NCBI RefSeq assembly: GCF_001457635.1
Contig: NZ_LN831051.1
Coordinates: forward strand, 868,001 to 932,000
From: Streptococcus pneumoniae
GTDB taxonomy: Bacteria; Bacillota; Bacilli; Lactobacillales; Streptococcaceae
Length of the DNA stretch: 64,000 nucleotides
Reading direction: 5' to 3'
Part shown: positions 48,212 to 57,750 of the stretch, piece after piece
How positions within the stretch are numbered: the first letter of the stretch is position 1
How the letters are laid out: each line of letters starts with the position of its first letter
Notes under the pieces: model-generated
Told to the model about the DNA's origin: nothing
The model's database searches: none
The model's input: only the letters and a program-made list of their open reading frames with translations
Position numbers and translations under genes: made by a program

Positions 48212-49213
48212 ATGAAAAATATAAATGGGAAAAAGGTAACTATTTATGATATTGCACGTTTATCAGGTTTTTCTCCAAAAACAGTTTCACGAGTTATTAA
48301 TGGCGGAGTAAATGTTAAAGAAGAAACTTATCAAGCGATTCAAAAAGTTATAGAGGAATTGTCGTATATTCCAAATGCGTATGCAAAAAATTTAACTAAA
48401 AAAGAAGCTATAAATATATTGATTTCTGTAAAAAAAATCGACTCTTTTCCTTTAATTTGGTTTCATACGCTGTTAGATAAAGTGTTACGGACGTGTAAAG
48501 AATTTGGTGTTAATGCTATAGTTGAGTACTTTGGAGAGGAGGATACAATTAGTAATTCAATTATATCAAGCACAGGTAGCCTAGTAGATGGTGTTATTGT
48601 TTTTTATGAAAGTGTAGATGATATCAGAATTCAGTATTTAAAGAAGAACCATATGCCTTTTCTTGTTTTCGGTGAATCTCAAACGTCTGGAGTAGTCTAT
48701 GTATCTAATAATAATTTTCAAGCTACTTATGATATGATGAAAGCTGTAACTGAAGAAAAATTTAAAAATATGTGGTTGCTTATGGGAGGAGAATCCCATG
48801 TTAATAAGGATCGTGAAAGAGGTGTGCGTTCTTTTCTGAATGATAAAAATTACTTTATGGATTTAAAAGTCATTTATGGCTTATCTACAATTGATTCAGT
48901 TTATTCTTATGCAATGCAGCACTTGACTACCCAAAATTATCCGGACATTATTTTTGTTTCAGGAGATGAAAAGGTTCAGGGCTTGATTCGTGCGTGCTAT
49001 GAGAAAGGAATTCTTATTCCAGATGATATTTCTATCATTGGATTTGATAATATTCCTATTTCTCAGTATTATACTCCAGCTTTGTCTACAATTGCTCCCA
49101 ATTATGTTAAATTGGCTAAAGAAATGATAGAAGGTGTTTTAGCAATTATTAAAGGGGAAAGTGTCACATCTGTTGAAGTTTCTCCTAAATTTGTTAGGAG
49201 ACAGAGTTTCTAG
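48212..49213 (+). CDS. LacI-family transcriptional regulator
   Basis: A 333-residue LacI/GalR-type regulator. The helix-turn-helix and hinge are in KVTIYDIARLSGFSPKTVSRVINGGVNVKEETYQAI, followed by a periplasmic-binding-like effector domain (IISSTGSLVDGVIVFYESVDD, PDIIFVSGDEKVQGLIRACYEKGI, ISIIGFDNIPISQYYTPALSTIAPN). It is preceded by TGGAGGA. The two local CG-centred palindromes, before pfbA and before the 2H phosphoesterase gene, have the symmetry expected of LacI-family sites, so I infer it represses both. No copy of the operator is evident at its own promoter. Confidence 0.88.
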   Translation: MKNINGKKVTIYDIARLSGFSPKTVSRVINGGVNVKEETYQAIQKVIEELSYIPNAYAKNLTKKEAINILISVKKIDSFPLIWFHTLLDKVLRTCKEFGVNAIVEYFGEEDTISNSIISSTGSLVDGVIVFYESVDDIRIQYLKKNHMPFLVFGESQTSGVVYVSNNNFQATYDMMKAVTEEKFKNMWLLMGGESHVNKDRERGVRSFLNDKNYFMDLKVIYGLSTIDSVYSYAMQHLTTQNYPDIIFVSGDEKVQGLIRACYEKGILIPDDISIIGFDNIPISQYYTPALSTIAPNYVKLAKEMIEGVLAIIKGESVTSVEVSPKFVRRQSF

Positions 49214-49397
49214 TATTGTTTAATTCTTGAAAATCCTAGTGGAAAAGATGGAGTGTTCTAAAATAAGTTCTGTTTAGCCTCCATTCAGTTTCTATTGAGT
49301 TGGATCCAATTTCTAACAAGTGGGACATGTTCATGTTCGATCTAAGGAAGACATGGTCACATTCGAATGATATTTTCAAAAAAATCGTAAAAAAGTC
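49214..49397. other. Intergenic stretch before the first T-box
   Basis: No gene or known repeat recognised by eye in these 180 bp. Confidence 0.4.
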
Positions 49398-49426
49398 TTG
49401 ACAAAGAAAAAACAAAGTATTAAAAT
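49398..49426 (+). promoter_or_regulatory. Promoter of the first T-box leader
   Basis: A perfect TTGACA (49398-49403) and TAAAAT (49421-49426) separated by 17 bp, just upstream of the stem I strand of the T-box. Confidence 0.8.
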
Positions 49427-49435
49427 AAGTTCAAT

Positions 49436-49684
49436 AAATCAGAAAAGTAACTATTTTTGATCTTCAGGGAGCCTGTGGTGGTTGTGAATAGGTGGTTGGA
49501 AGTAGTGAAAGTGGGCTGATTTTGAAAATGAATTTGAAACAATGAAAATTCGGTGCGCACACCTTACAGTGCAGCTTGTTGTTAAACAAGGCAGAGATGT
49601 AAAGGGATAGTCCCTTTATAATTGAGGTGGCACCGCGTTACCAACGCCCTCACACGGAAGTATATTCTGTGTGTGGGCTTTTTT
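49436..49684 (+). promoter_or_regulatory. First T-box riboswitch, tryptophan specifier (orphan)
   Basis: The base of stem I pairs AAATCAG (49436-49442) with CTGATTT (49516-49522). The specifier next to it reads TGG (49512-49514) then G, which fits tRNA-Trp. The T-box sequence AGGTGGCACCGCG is at 49625-49637. The terminator is GCCCTCACAC / GTGTGTGGGC plus TTTTTT (49646-49684). No intact gene follows; a BOX element and a trpB remnant do. Confidence 0.85.
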
Positions 49685-49812
49685 CTATCCGTCGTTTGGT
49701 TTATCTTTTATTAGGGCCTTAAGTCGCTTTGATGAACTTGAGTTCTATCTACAGCTCCTTGCCTACTACTAAAAGCAAACAAAAAGGCTGGACTAATACG
49801 AAAAAAGCTAGT

Positions 49813-50055
49813 AATACTCAATGAAAATCAAAGAGTAAACTAGGAAACTAGCCGCAGGTTGCTCAAAACACTGTTTTGAGGTTGTGGATAGAACTGACGA
49901 AGTCAGCTCAAAATACTGTTTTGAGGTTGTGGATAGAACTGACGAAGTCAGCTCAAAACACTGTTTTGAGGTTGCAGATAGAACTGACGAAGTCAGTAAC
50001 CATACCTACGGCAAGGCGACGTTGACGCGGTTTGAAGAGTTTTTCGAAGAGTATA
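49813..50055 (-). repeat. BOX element with three boxB units
   Basis: boxC at 49813-49860, then three 45 bp boxB units starting at 49861, 49906 and 49951 (each beginning GCTCAAAA and ending GACGAAGTCA), then reversed boxA ending CGAAGAGTATA. The repeated coding-like frame across the boxB units is an artefact. Confidence 0.93.
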
Positions 50056-50058
50056 AAG

Positions 50059-50136
50059 GTGTACCGAGATGAACATCTCTTCATCAATGTCTCTGGTCGT
50101 GGAGGCAAGGACCTAGCTGCGATTGCAGACTACTAG
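50059..50136 (+). pseudogene. trpB: C-terminal remnant of a trpB paralogue
   Basis: The frame from 50059 reads VYRDEHLFINVSGRGGKDLAAIADY with TAG at 50134-50136. The GRGGKD run is the conserved end of tryptophan synthase beta chains; the intact trpB here has [16 protein letters not shown] at the same place. The rest of the gene is gone and a BOX element abuts the remnant. Confidence 0.75.
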
Positions 50137-50151
50137 AAGCTAAAAAATAAT

Positions 50152-50397
50152 AGATGGAAAAATTACAGTTCTTTCTCTCACAGAGAGCTTGTGGTTGCTG
50201 AAAACAAGCAGAGAAAGCTGTAAAGTTGGGTTCATCTGAAACGAGAGAAGAAAACATCATTCTCAAGGGAGTGCCCTTTATCGCACAGCCTGTTACAGGA
50301 GATATCTGAGACAGGAATGAGAGATAGGAGAAATCCTATAATTGAGGTGGCACCGCGAATTTCGTCCTCACGCAAGTTATTTTGCGTGGGGATTTTT
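50152..50397 (+). promoter_or_regulatory. Second T-box riboswitch, tryptophan specifier (trp operon leader)
   Basis: Basal stem AGATGGA (50152-50158) with TTCATCT (50231-50237); the adjacent specifier TGG (50227-50229) then G again indicates tRNA-Trp. The T-box sequence AGGTGGCACCGCG is at 50345-50357. The terminator is CCTCACGCAA / TTTGCGTGGGG plus ATTTTT (50366-50397). Uncharged tRNA-Trp should switch on trpEGDCFBA. Confidence 0.9.
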
Positions 50398-50443
50398 CAT
50401 ACAGTCGCTACGAACTAGAATTAGAACTGAAAGGAAAATTACA

Positions 50444-51805
50444 ATGGAACGAATCATTCATGGAGATGTCTTATCACCAATCTTGGCTTATATGCGCTTA
50501 AAGGGGCAACACAAGGTTATCTTAGAGAGTATTCCGAGAGACAAGGAAACAGCTCGTTTTTCTATCCTAGCCTATAATCCAATTTTTGAGATTAAGTTTG
50601 AAAATGGAGTTCTCTATCAAAATGGTCAAGTGATTGATCGGGATCCCTTGGATTTCCTTTATGAAGTGATTCATAAGAGTCAGCACCACTCAGAGCTACC
50701 TTTTGGTGGTGGAGCCGTTGGTTTTGTGGGTTACGATATGATTTCACTTTATGAAGAAATTGGTCAAATCCCTGAGGATACAATTGGGACGCCAGACATG
50801 CATTTCTTTGTCTATGAGAGCTATATGGTCTTTGACCACAAGAAGGAGAAGATACATGTCATAGAGGATGCACTTTATAGTGAGCGCAGTCAAGAGGCCT
50901 TGGAAAAATCCTTGAACCAAGTGCTTGAGGAATTACGCATTCCTGCTCCAAATGAATTTGAAGACTTGGATCTATCTCCGTTAGACTTCAAACCTCATAT
51001 CGCTCCTCAGAAGTTTGAGGAAATGGTGGAAACAGCTCGTGACTTGATTCGTAATGGTGATATGTTCCAATGCGTACTCAGCCAGCGCTTTTCAGCAGAG
51101 GTTACTGGAAATCCATTTGACTTCTACAGAAATCTCCGCGTGACCAATCCATCTAATTACCTTTATTTCTATGACTTTGGGGATTATCAAATCATCGGTG
51201 CCAGTCCAGAAAGTTTGGTTTCTGTCAAAAATGGCATCGTGACAACCAATCCGATTGCAGGGACGCGACCAAGAGGGGCTACGGATGAAGAAGACAAGAC
51301 CTTGGCGACTGACCTCCTCTCTGATGAGAAGGAAACAGCAGAACATCGAATGTTGGTAGACTTGGGGCGTAACGATATTGGCCGCATCTCTGAAACGGCC
51401 AGTGTCCAAGTTACTAAGTATATGGAGGTGGAGCTCTTCCGCTACGTCATGCATTTGACCAGTGTGGTCAAGGGACGTTTGCTTGCAGAACTCACTGCTA
51501 TGGATGCCTTGAAAGCAACGCTTCCTGCTGGAACCGTTTCTGGAGCACCAAAAATTCGAGCTATGAGACGCATCTATGAACTGGAAACGGAAAAACGGGG
51601 CGTATATGCAGGAGCAATCGGCTACTTGTCTGCGACGGGTGATATGGATTTGGCCATCGCCATCCGAACCATGATTCTCAAAAATCAAAGAGCCTATGTG
51701 CAGGCTGGGGCAGGGATTGTCTACGACTCTATCGCCCAAAACGAATACCAAGAAACCATTAACAAAGCAAAATCTATGACTAGAATTGGAGAACTAAGAC
51801 CATGA
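50444..51805 (+). CDS. trpE: Anthranilate synthase component I TrpE
   Basis: A 453-residue chorismate-utilising enzyme that makes anthranilate with ammonia from TrpG. The tryptophan feedback pocket is the ILES motif near residue 25. The catalytic domain is seen in FQCVLSQRFSAEV, PIAGTRPRGATDEED, HRMLVDLGRNDIGR, PAGTVSGAPKIRAM and GAGIVYDSIAQNEYQET. Start 50444 (MERIIHGDV) has AAAGGA 8 bases upstream; the longer frame from 50342 is T-box leader. It overlaps trpG by 4 bp. Confidence 0.96.
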   Translation: MERIIHGDVLSPILAYMRLKGQHKVILESIPRDKETARFSILAYNPIFEIKFENGVLYQNGQVIDRDPLDFLYEVIHKSQHHSELPFGGGAVGFVGYDMISLYEEIGQIPEDTIGTPDMHFFVYESYMVFDHKKEKIHVIEDALYSERSQEALEKSLNQVLEELRIPAPNEFEDLDLSPLDFKPHIAPQKFEEMVETARDLIRNGDMFQCVLSQRFSAEVTGNPFDFYRNLRVTNPSNYLYFYDFGDYQIIGASPESLVSVKNGIVTTNPIAGTRPRGATDEEDKTLATDLLSDEKETAEHRMLVDLGRNDIGRISETASVQVTKYMEVELFRYVMHLTSVVKGRLLAELTAMDALKATLPAGTVSGAPKIRAMRRIYELETEKRGVYAGAIGYLSATGDMDLAIAIRTMILKNQRAYVQAGAGIVYDSIAQNEYQETINKAKSMTRIGELRP

Positions 51806-52368
51806 TTTTATTGATTGACAACTATGATTCTTTTACCTATAACTTGGCCCAATACATTGGGAATTTTGCAGAAGTTCAGGTTCTGAGAAATGATGATTCC
51901 AAGCTGTATGAAGAAGCTGAAAAAGCAGATGGTCTGGTCTTTTCTCCTGGTCCTGGTTGGCCAGTTGATGCTGGAAAGATGGAAGACATGATTTGTGATT
52001 TTGCAGGCAAGAAGCCGATTCTAGGGATTTGTTTGGGTCACCAAGCCATTGCAGAAGTCTTTGGTGGTAAGCTAGGTTTGGCTCCAAAAGTCATGCATGG
52101 GAAACAGAGCAATATCAACTTTGAAGCGCCATCTGTTTTGTATCAAGGTATTGAGGATGGCCGTGCGGTCATGCGTTATCACAGTATTTTGATTGAGGAA
52201 ATGCCAGAAGACTTTGAAGTGACAGCTCGTTCGACTGATGACCAAGCCATCATGGGGATTCAACATAAAAACCTACCAATTTATGGCTTCCAGTACCATC
52301 CAGAGAGCATTGGAACGCCAGACGGCTTGTCTTCTATTCGGAATTTTATCGAGGAGGTTGTAAAGTGA
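51802..52368 (+). CDS. trpG: Anthranilate synthase glutamine amidotransferase TrpG
   Basis: A 188-residue class I glutamine amidotransferase that supplies ammonia to TrpE. The catalytic cysteine is in [11 protein letters not shown] (near residue 77) and the His-Glu pair in FQYHPESI (near 167). The N-terminus [19 protein letters not shown] is typical. It overlaps trpE by 4 bp. In many Firmicutes this subunit also serves folate synthesis; its place in the trp operon favours tryptophan. Confidence 0.95.
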
Positions 52369-52378
52369 GGAAACTAGG

Positions 52379-53383
52379 ATGAAAGAGATTATTGAAAAAC
52401 TAGCAAAATTTGAAAATTTATCAGGTGTGGAAATGACGGATGTCATTGAGCGTATCGTAACTGGGCGTGTAACTGAAGCGCAGATTGCTTCTCTCCTCTT
52501 AGCTCTTAAGATGAAGGGGGAAACACCTGAAGAACGCACAGCCATTGCCCAAGTCATGAGAGGACATGCCCAGCATATTCCAACTGAGATTCATGATGCC
52601 ATGGACAACTGTGGTACAGGTGGGGACAAGTCTTTCAGTTTTAATATTTCCACAACTGCAGCCTTTGTCTTGGCTGGTGGCGGTATTCACATGGCCAAGC
52701 ATGGTAACCGCTCGATTTCTTCTAAATCTGGTTCCGCAGATGTCCTCGAAGCCTTGGGAATCAATCTTGACCTCAAACCAGCTGAACTAGGTAAGGTCTT
52801 TGATAAAACTGGAATCGTCTTTCTCTTCGCTAAAAATATGCACCCAGCTATGAAATACATCATGCCAGCTCGTTTGGAATTGGGAATTCCAACGATTATG
52901 AACTTGACTGGTCCACTGATTCATCCAATGGCTTTAGAAACACAGCTTCTTGGAATTAGTCGTCCAGAACTCCTAGAAAGTACAGCTCAGGTTTTGAAAA
53001 ATATGGGTCGCAAACGTGCCATCGTGGTTGCTGGACCAGAAGGGTTGGATGAAGCTGGCTTGAACGGAACAACCAAGATTGCACTTCTTGAAAATGGCGA
53101 AATCAGCTTGTCAAGCTTTACTCCAGAGGATTTGGGAATGGAAGGCTATGCTATGGAAGATATTCGTGGTGGGAATGCTCAGGAAAATGCAGAAATTTTG
53201 CTTAGCGTTCTGAAAAACGAAGCAAGTCCATTCTTGGAAACGACAGTCTTGAATGCTGGTCTTGGTTTCTATGCTAATGGTAAGATTGATAGCATCAAGG
53301 AAGGAGTTGCCTTGGCCCGTCAAGTGATTGCTAGAGGCAAGGCCCTTGAAAAACTCAGACTGTTACAGGAGTACCAAAAATGA
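52379..53383 (+). CDS. trpD: Anthranilate phosphoribosyltransferase TrpD
   Basis: A 334-residue enzyme joining anthranilate to PRPP. The PRPP site is [17 protein letters not shown] (near 77), with [17 protein letters not shown] following and the second-domain [13 protein letters not shown] end. The start has GAGGAAACTAGG upstream and lies 10 bases after trpG; the stop overlaps trpC by 4 bp. Confidence 0.96.
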
Positions 53384-54147
53384 GTCAGGAATTTTTAGCA
53401 CGAATCTTAGAGCAGAAGGCGCGTGAGGTGGAGCAGATGAAGCTGGAGCAAATCCAGCCTCTGCGCCAGACCTATCGCTTGGCAGAATTTTTGAAGAATC
53501 ATCAGGACCGCTTGCAGGTAATCGCTGAGGTCAAGAAAGCTAGCCCTAGTTTGGGAGATATCAATCTCGATGTGGATATTGTGCAACAGGCCCAGACTTA
53601 TGAAGAAAACGGAGCAGTGATGATTTCGGTGTTGACAGATGAGGTTTTCTTTAAAGGGCATTTGGATTATCTACGGGAAATTTCCAGTCAGGTAGAGATT
53701 CCGACGCTCAACAAAGACTTTATCATAGATGAAAAGCAAATCATCCGCGCTCGCAATGCAGGTGCGACAGTTATCTTGCTTATTGTGGCAGCCTTGTCCG
53801 AAGAACGCCTCAAGAAACTGTATGACTACGCGACAGAGCTTGGTCTGGAAGTCTTAGTGGAGACTCACAATCTAGCTGAACTAGAGCTAGCCCACAGACT
53901 TGGTGCTGAGATTATCGGGGTCAACAACCGCAACTTGACTACCTTTGAGGTCGACTTGCAGACCAGTGTAGATTTAGCCCCTTACTTTGAGGAAGGTCGC
54001 TATTACATTTCTGAATCTGCCATTTTCACAGGGCAGGATGCGGAACGACTAGCCCCATACTTTAACGGAATTTTGGTAGGGACAGCTCTTATGCAGGCAG
54101 AAAATGTGGCCCAGAGAATCAAGGAGTTGCAGATTGACAAAGGTTAA
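53380..54147 (+). CDS. trpC: Indole-3-glycerol phosphate synthase TrpC
   Basis: A 255-residue TIM barrel that decarboxylates and cyclises CdRP. Catalytic residues are seen in [15 protein letters not shown] (Glu/Lys near 49-51), [12 protein letters not shown] (Lys near 108), [26 protein letters not shown] and [12 protein letters not shown]. It overlaps trpD by 4 bp and trpF by 14 bp, so translation of the three is coupled. Confidence 0.96.
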
Positions 54148-54733
54148 AATTTGTGGACTATCGACCAAAGAAGCGGTGGAAACAGCCGTTTCAGCAGGAG
54201 CCGACTATATCGGTTTTGTCTTTGCACCTAGTAAAAGACAGGTGACTTTAGAAGAGGCAGCTGAGTTGGCAAAGCTTATTCCTGTAGATGTGAAAAAGGT
54301 TGGAGTATTTGTTTCACCAAGTCGGGTAGAACTGCTGGAAGCGATTGACAAAGTTGGCTTGGACTTGGTTCAAGTTCACGGTCAGGTGGCAGATGATTTA
54401 TTTGAAAATTTGCCTTGTGCCAGTATTCAGGCTGTGCAGGTAGATGGAAATGGGCATGTCCCTAATTCTCAGGCAGATTATCTACTCTTTGATGCCCCTG
54501 TGGCAGGAAGTGGCCAGCCCTTTGATTGGGGTCAACTGGATACGACTGGACTAGCACAGCCCTTCTTTATCGCAGGTGGCCTTAATGAAGATAATGTAGT
54601 AAAAGCAATTCAACATTTTACTCCCTATGCAGTAGATGTATCGAGCGGAGTGGAGACAGATGGACAAAAAGATCATGAAAAGATTAGAAGATTTATAGAG
54701 AGGGTAAAGCATGGCATATCAGGAACCAAATAA
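54134..54733 (+). CDS. trpF: Phosphoribosylanthranilate isomerase TrpF
   Basis: A 199-residue TIM barrel. I place the start at the TTG at 54134 ([15 protein letters not shown]) because AAGGAG lies 7 bases upstream. An ATG at 54104 would add ten residues ([10 protein letters not shown]) from trpC sequence without a signal. The catalytic Cys is in VKICGLS and the Asp in [11 protein letters not shown], with [14 protein letters not shown] between. It overlaps the trpB start by 23 bp. Confidence 0.94.
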   Translation: MTKVKICGLSTKEAVETAVSAGADYIGFVFAPSKRQVTLEEAAELAKLIPVDVKKVGVFVSPSRVELLEAIDKVGLDLVQVHGQVADDLFENLPCASIQAVQVDGNGHVPNSQADYLLFDAPVAGSGQPFDWGQLDTTGLAQPFFIAGGLNEDNVVKAIQHFTPYAVDVSSGVETDGQKDHEKIRRFIERVKHGISGTK

Positions 54734-55934
54734 AGATGGATTTTACGGAAAATTCGGCGGACGTTTTGTCCCAGAAACATTGATGACAGCAGTTTTGGAG
54801 TTGGAGAAGGCCTACCGTGAAAGTCAGGCAGACCCAAGTTTCCAAGAGGAATTAAACCAGCTTTTGCGCCAGTACGTAGGACGTGAAACTCCTCTTTATT
54901 ACGCAAAAAACTTGACCCAGCATATCGGCGGAGCCAAGATTTATCTCAAACGGGAAGACCTTAACCATACAGGAGCCCACAAGATTAACAATGCCTTAGG
55001 ACAAGTTTGGCTTGCCAAACGCATGGGTAAAAAGAAAATTATCGCAGAAACGGGTGCTGGTCAGCACGGTGTGGCAACTGCAACTGCTGCGGCCCTCTTT
55101 AACATGGAATGTACCATCTACATGGGTGAGGAAGATGTCAAACGCCAAGCCCTCAATGTCTTCCGTATGGAGCTTTTGGGAGCTAAGGTCGAGGCCGTGA
55201 CAGATGGTTCGCGCGTGCTCAAGGATGCGGTCAATGCAGCCCTTCGTTCATGGGTAGCTAATATCGATGATACCCACTATATCCTTGGTTCTGCCTTGGG
55301 GCCTCATCCATTTCCAGAAATCGTTCGTGACTTCCAAAGTGTCATCGGTCGAGAGGCTAAACAACAGTACCGCGATATGACAGGTCAAGATCTGCCAGAT
55401 GCCCTAGTAGCCTGTGTTGGTGGTGGGTCGAATGCTATCGGGCTCTTCCATCCCTTTGTAGAAGATGAGTCAGTAGCTATGTATGGAACTGAAGCAGCAG
55501 GGCTTGGTGTGGATACAGAGCACCACGCTGCTACCTTGACCAAGGGTCGTCCGGGTGTTCTTCACGGTTCTCTCATGGATGTGCTCCAAGATGCCCATGG
55601 TCAAATTCTTGAAGCCTTCTCTATCTCAGCAGGTTTGGACTATCCTGGTATTGGTCCAGAACATTCTCACTACCACGATATCAAACGTGCCAGCTATGTC
55701 CCTGTGACAGATGAAGAAGCCTTGGAAGGATTCCAACTCTTGTCTCGTGTGGAAGGGATTATCCCAGCCTTGGAATCTAGCCATGCTATCGCTTTTGCGG
55801 TGAAATTGGCCAAAGAACTTGGACCAGAAAAGTCTATGATTGTCTGCCTATCAGGTCGTGGGGACAAGGATGTGGTTCAAGTCAAAGACCGCTTGGAAGC
55901 AGATGCAGCAAAGAAGGGAGAAGCTCATGCCTAA
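54711..55934 (+). CDS. trpB: Tryptophan synthase beta chain TrpB
   Basis: A 407-residue PLP enzyme that condenses indole and serine. The PLP lysine is in [14 protein letters not shown] (near residue 90), the substrate loop is [18 protein letters not shown] and the phosphate-binding GGGSNAIG follows. It pairs with TrpA, whose start it overlaps by 8 bp. A short remnant of another trpB lies upstream of the operon, so the genome once had two. Confidence 0.97.
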   Translation: MAYQEPNKDGFYGKFGGRFVPETLMTAVLELEKAYRESQADPSFQEELNQLLRQYVGRETPLYYAKNLTQHIGGAKIYLKREDLNHTGAHKINNALGQVWLAKRMGKKKIIAETGAGQHGVATATAAALFNMECTIYMGEEDVKRQALNVFRMELLGAKVEAVTDGSRVLKDAVNAALRSWVANIDDTHYILGSALGPHPFPEIVRDFQSVIGREAKQQYRDMTGQDLPDALVACVGGGSNAIGLFHPFVEDESVAMYGTEAAGLGVDTEHHAATLTKGRPGVLHGSLMDVLQDAHGQILEAFSISAGLDYPGIGPEHSHYHDIKRASYVPVTDEEALEGFQLLSRVEGIIPALESSHAIAFAVKLAKELGPEKSMIVCLSGRGDKDVVQVKDRLEADAAKKGEAHA

Positions 55935-56703
55935 GACACTAACAGAAAAATTGAATGCTATTAAAGCAGCTGGAAAAGGAATTTTTGTTCCCTATATCAT
56001 GGCTGGTGACCACGAGAAAGGTTTGGACGGTCTTGCTGAAACAATTCACTTTTTAGAAGATTTGGGTGTCTCTGCAATTGAAGTGGGTATTCCCTTTTCA
56101 GACCCTGTTGCAGATGGACCTGTTATCGAAGAAGCTGGCTTGCGCAGTTTAGCCCACGGGACCTCTACCCAGGCTTTAGTTGAAACCTTGAAAACCATTG
56201 AAACAGAGATTCCACTGGTCATCATGACCTACTTCAACCCCCTCTTTCAGTACGGTGTGGAGAACTTTGTCAAAGATCTGGCTGATACAGCTGTGAAGGG
56301 CTTGATTATCCCAGACTTGCCTCATGAACATGCCAACTTTGTAGAACCATTTTTGGCAGATACAGATATCGCCTTGATTCCTTTAGTAAGCTTGACCACA
56401 GGAATTGAGCGCCAGAAAGAGTTGATTGAAGGCGCGGAGGGATTCGTCTATGCCGTTGCCATCAATGGGGTGACAGGGAAATCAGGCAATTACCGTGCAG
56501 ATTTGGACAAGCACTTGGCGCAACTTCATCAAGTGGCCGACATCCCAGTCTTGACAGGTTTTGGTGTATCTAGTCAAGCCGATCTGGAACGCTTCAATGC
56601 GGTGTCAGATGGTGTTATCGTCGGTTCGAAAATAGTAAAAGCTCTCCACCAAGGAGAGCCGATTCAGGATTTTATCAGACAAGCAGTAGCTTACCAAAAA
56701 TAA
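55927..56703 (+). CDS. trpA: Tryptophan synthase alpha chain TrpA
   Basis: A 258-residue TIM barrel that releases indole from indole-3-glycerol phosphate. Catalytic residues lie in [21 protein letters not shown] (Glu then Asp) and the phosphate site in [10 protein letters not shown]. Start 55927 (MPKTLTEKL) has AAGGGAG upstream; the longer frame from 55840 lies within trpB. The last dozen codons fall inside a 110 bp direct repeat whose second copy lies at 58946-59055. Confidence 0.96.
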   Translation: MPKTLTEKLNAIKAAGKGIFVPYIMAGDHEKGLDGLAETIHFLEDLGVSAIEVGIPFSDPVADGPVIEEAGLRSLAHGTSTQALVETLKTIETEIPLVIMTYFNPLFQYGVENFVKDLADTAVKGLIIPDLPHEHANFVEPFLADTDIALIPLVSLTTGIERQKELIEGAEGFVYAVAINGVTGKSGNYRADLDKHLAQLHQVADIPVLTGFGVSSQADLERFNAVSDGVIVGSKIVKALHQGEPIQDFIRQAVAYQK

Positions 56704-56776
56704 TCAAACAAGTAGCAAGTAAGAGGAAAGGCACGAAAGGAAGTCTTTCCTTTTTCTTTTGCAGGCGAAAGGCTAG
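56667..56776. repeat. 110 bp direct repeat, left copy (trpA end and terminator)
   Basis: Matches 58946-59055 at 107 of 110 positions by eye; mismatches fall in AGTAGC/AGCAGC, GGCGAAA/GGAGAAA and GGCTAG/GGCCAG. It contains the trpA stop and the terminator hairpin. Its antisense also matches the prepilin peptidase C-terminus. Confidence 0.92.
56724..56760 (+). terminator. trp operon terminator
   Basis: GGAAAG and CTTTCC form a stem around GCACGAAAGGAAGT, followed by TTTTTCTTTT. An identical hairpin is present in the right repeat copy. Confidence 0.75.
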
Positions 56777-56779
56777 TTT

Positions 56780-56885
56780 TATAGTGAATTGAATCTGGAA
56801 TATTACACTACGGTTCCTAAAATATTTTAAGAAAGTGATTTGAATTTCCCAATAAATTTGTTCAGTTTTTAATTGATTTTACTAT
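56780..56885 (-). repeat. RUP element, divergent, inverted
   Basis: About 106 bp with TATAGTGAATTG at one end and TTTTACTATA at the other. The inverted interior AATTTCCCAATAAATTTGTTC parallels other divergent RUPs in the window. It starts 3 bases after the left direct-repeat copy, at the edge of the inserted module. Confidence 0.75.
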
Positions 56886-57004
56886 AGAAGATATAATTTT
56901 CTAAATTACTCTGACACAGAACTTTAAGAAAAAGCTAATTATTGTAGTAATTTCTTTAAGAAAATGATATAATTCATTAAAAAGTATTTGGAGGAGGAAG
57001 AATT

Positions 57005-57736
57005 ATGTTGAATCAGGATCTCTTTGATTCGCTTGAGGCACAAAAAATTGTAGATACTTTGATGAAAGGGCAAAAAGATTATGTAGATGAACGTCTAGAA
57101 AAAAGAGAGACAATGATAGTGTCGAATGGTTATGCATGGACGTGACCTAATCATATTGATACTGCATTTGCATCAGCAGATTTGTTTGAGTATAAATTAC
57201 AATTAGCAGGACAGACTTGGGGATATTTAGAATTTGAAACAAATACAGAAAAATATGGGAAAGTATTGTTAATTATAAAGGGTAAGAAGCGACTTACGAA
57301 CCAATTTCCTTTGGTACAAAAAAATAAGAGTGGCTACTTATTTGAATATGCTCAGATGAATACACTTTATCTTAATCAACATTCTTCCTACAAAAATGAT
57401 GAAGATAGTCATTCCTTTCCAATTCAGATGGAGTTAGTTTCTGATGAAATGATTCAAGAAATTGAACAAGCTACTAAAAATTCGAATATCGAAAAATTTA
57501 TGATTTTAACTTATGAGGCGGACTCAGAAAACAATATTATATCTGTAGATGTTGTTATGCCTGATGCACGAACTGGTCAGTTACACTTGATTCAAGATTT
57601 GTCTGAGTATATTCAATCAAGTTCGTACCATTTCGAAGAAGCTAAATATCAAGATATTCCTAATTTTTCAGAATTATCGGAAACAGAAGATTTTGAAATT
57701 ATTCCAAGAATAGAAAAACAAGAAGGTCAAAAGTAG
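57005..57736 (+). pseudogene. DUF5986-like protein gene interrupted by an in-frame TGA
   Basis: An extended -10 box TGATATAAT (56965-56973) and TTTGGAGGAGG lead to ATG 57005. The frame MLNQDLFDSLEAQKIVDTLMKGQKDYVDERLEK...SNGYAWT stops at TGA (57143-57145) and continues in the same frame as PNHIDTAFASADLFEYKLQLAGQTWGYLEFETNTEKYGK to 57736. The intact protein would be 243 residues. The AWT-x-PNHID context suggests the TGA was an Arg CGA. A downstream TTG at 57182 could restart the second part. It resembles DUF5986 proteins; function unknown. It sits 14 bases before an XRE/ImmA-IrrE gene, as a partner would. Confidence 0.8.
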
Positions 57737-57750
57737 TAAGGAATATGTAA

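Noticed and set aside
49861..49995. Regular 45 bp direct repeats that could suggest a CRISPR array
   Set aside because: The units are contiguous with no unique spacers and match BOX boxB. No cas gene is present.
49884..50072. A 62-codon open frame with repeated DRTDEVSS units
   Set aside because: It is a reading of the three 45 bp boxB units of the BOX element, which are in phase only because 45 is divisible by three. There is no ribosome binding site.
50342..50443. An extended trpE start upstream of 50444
   Set aside because: This region is the T-box and terminator of the leader RNA; the ATG at 50444 has the only proper ribosome binding site.
57143..57145. The TGA in the DUF5986-like gene as a selenocysteine codon
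   Set aside because: There is no selenocysteine insertion hairpin directly after it, and these bacteria are not known to use selenocysteine.
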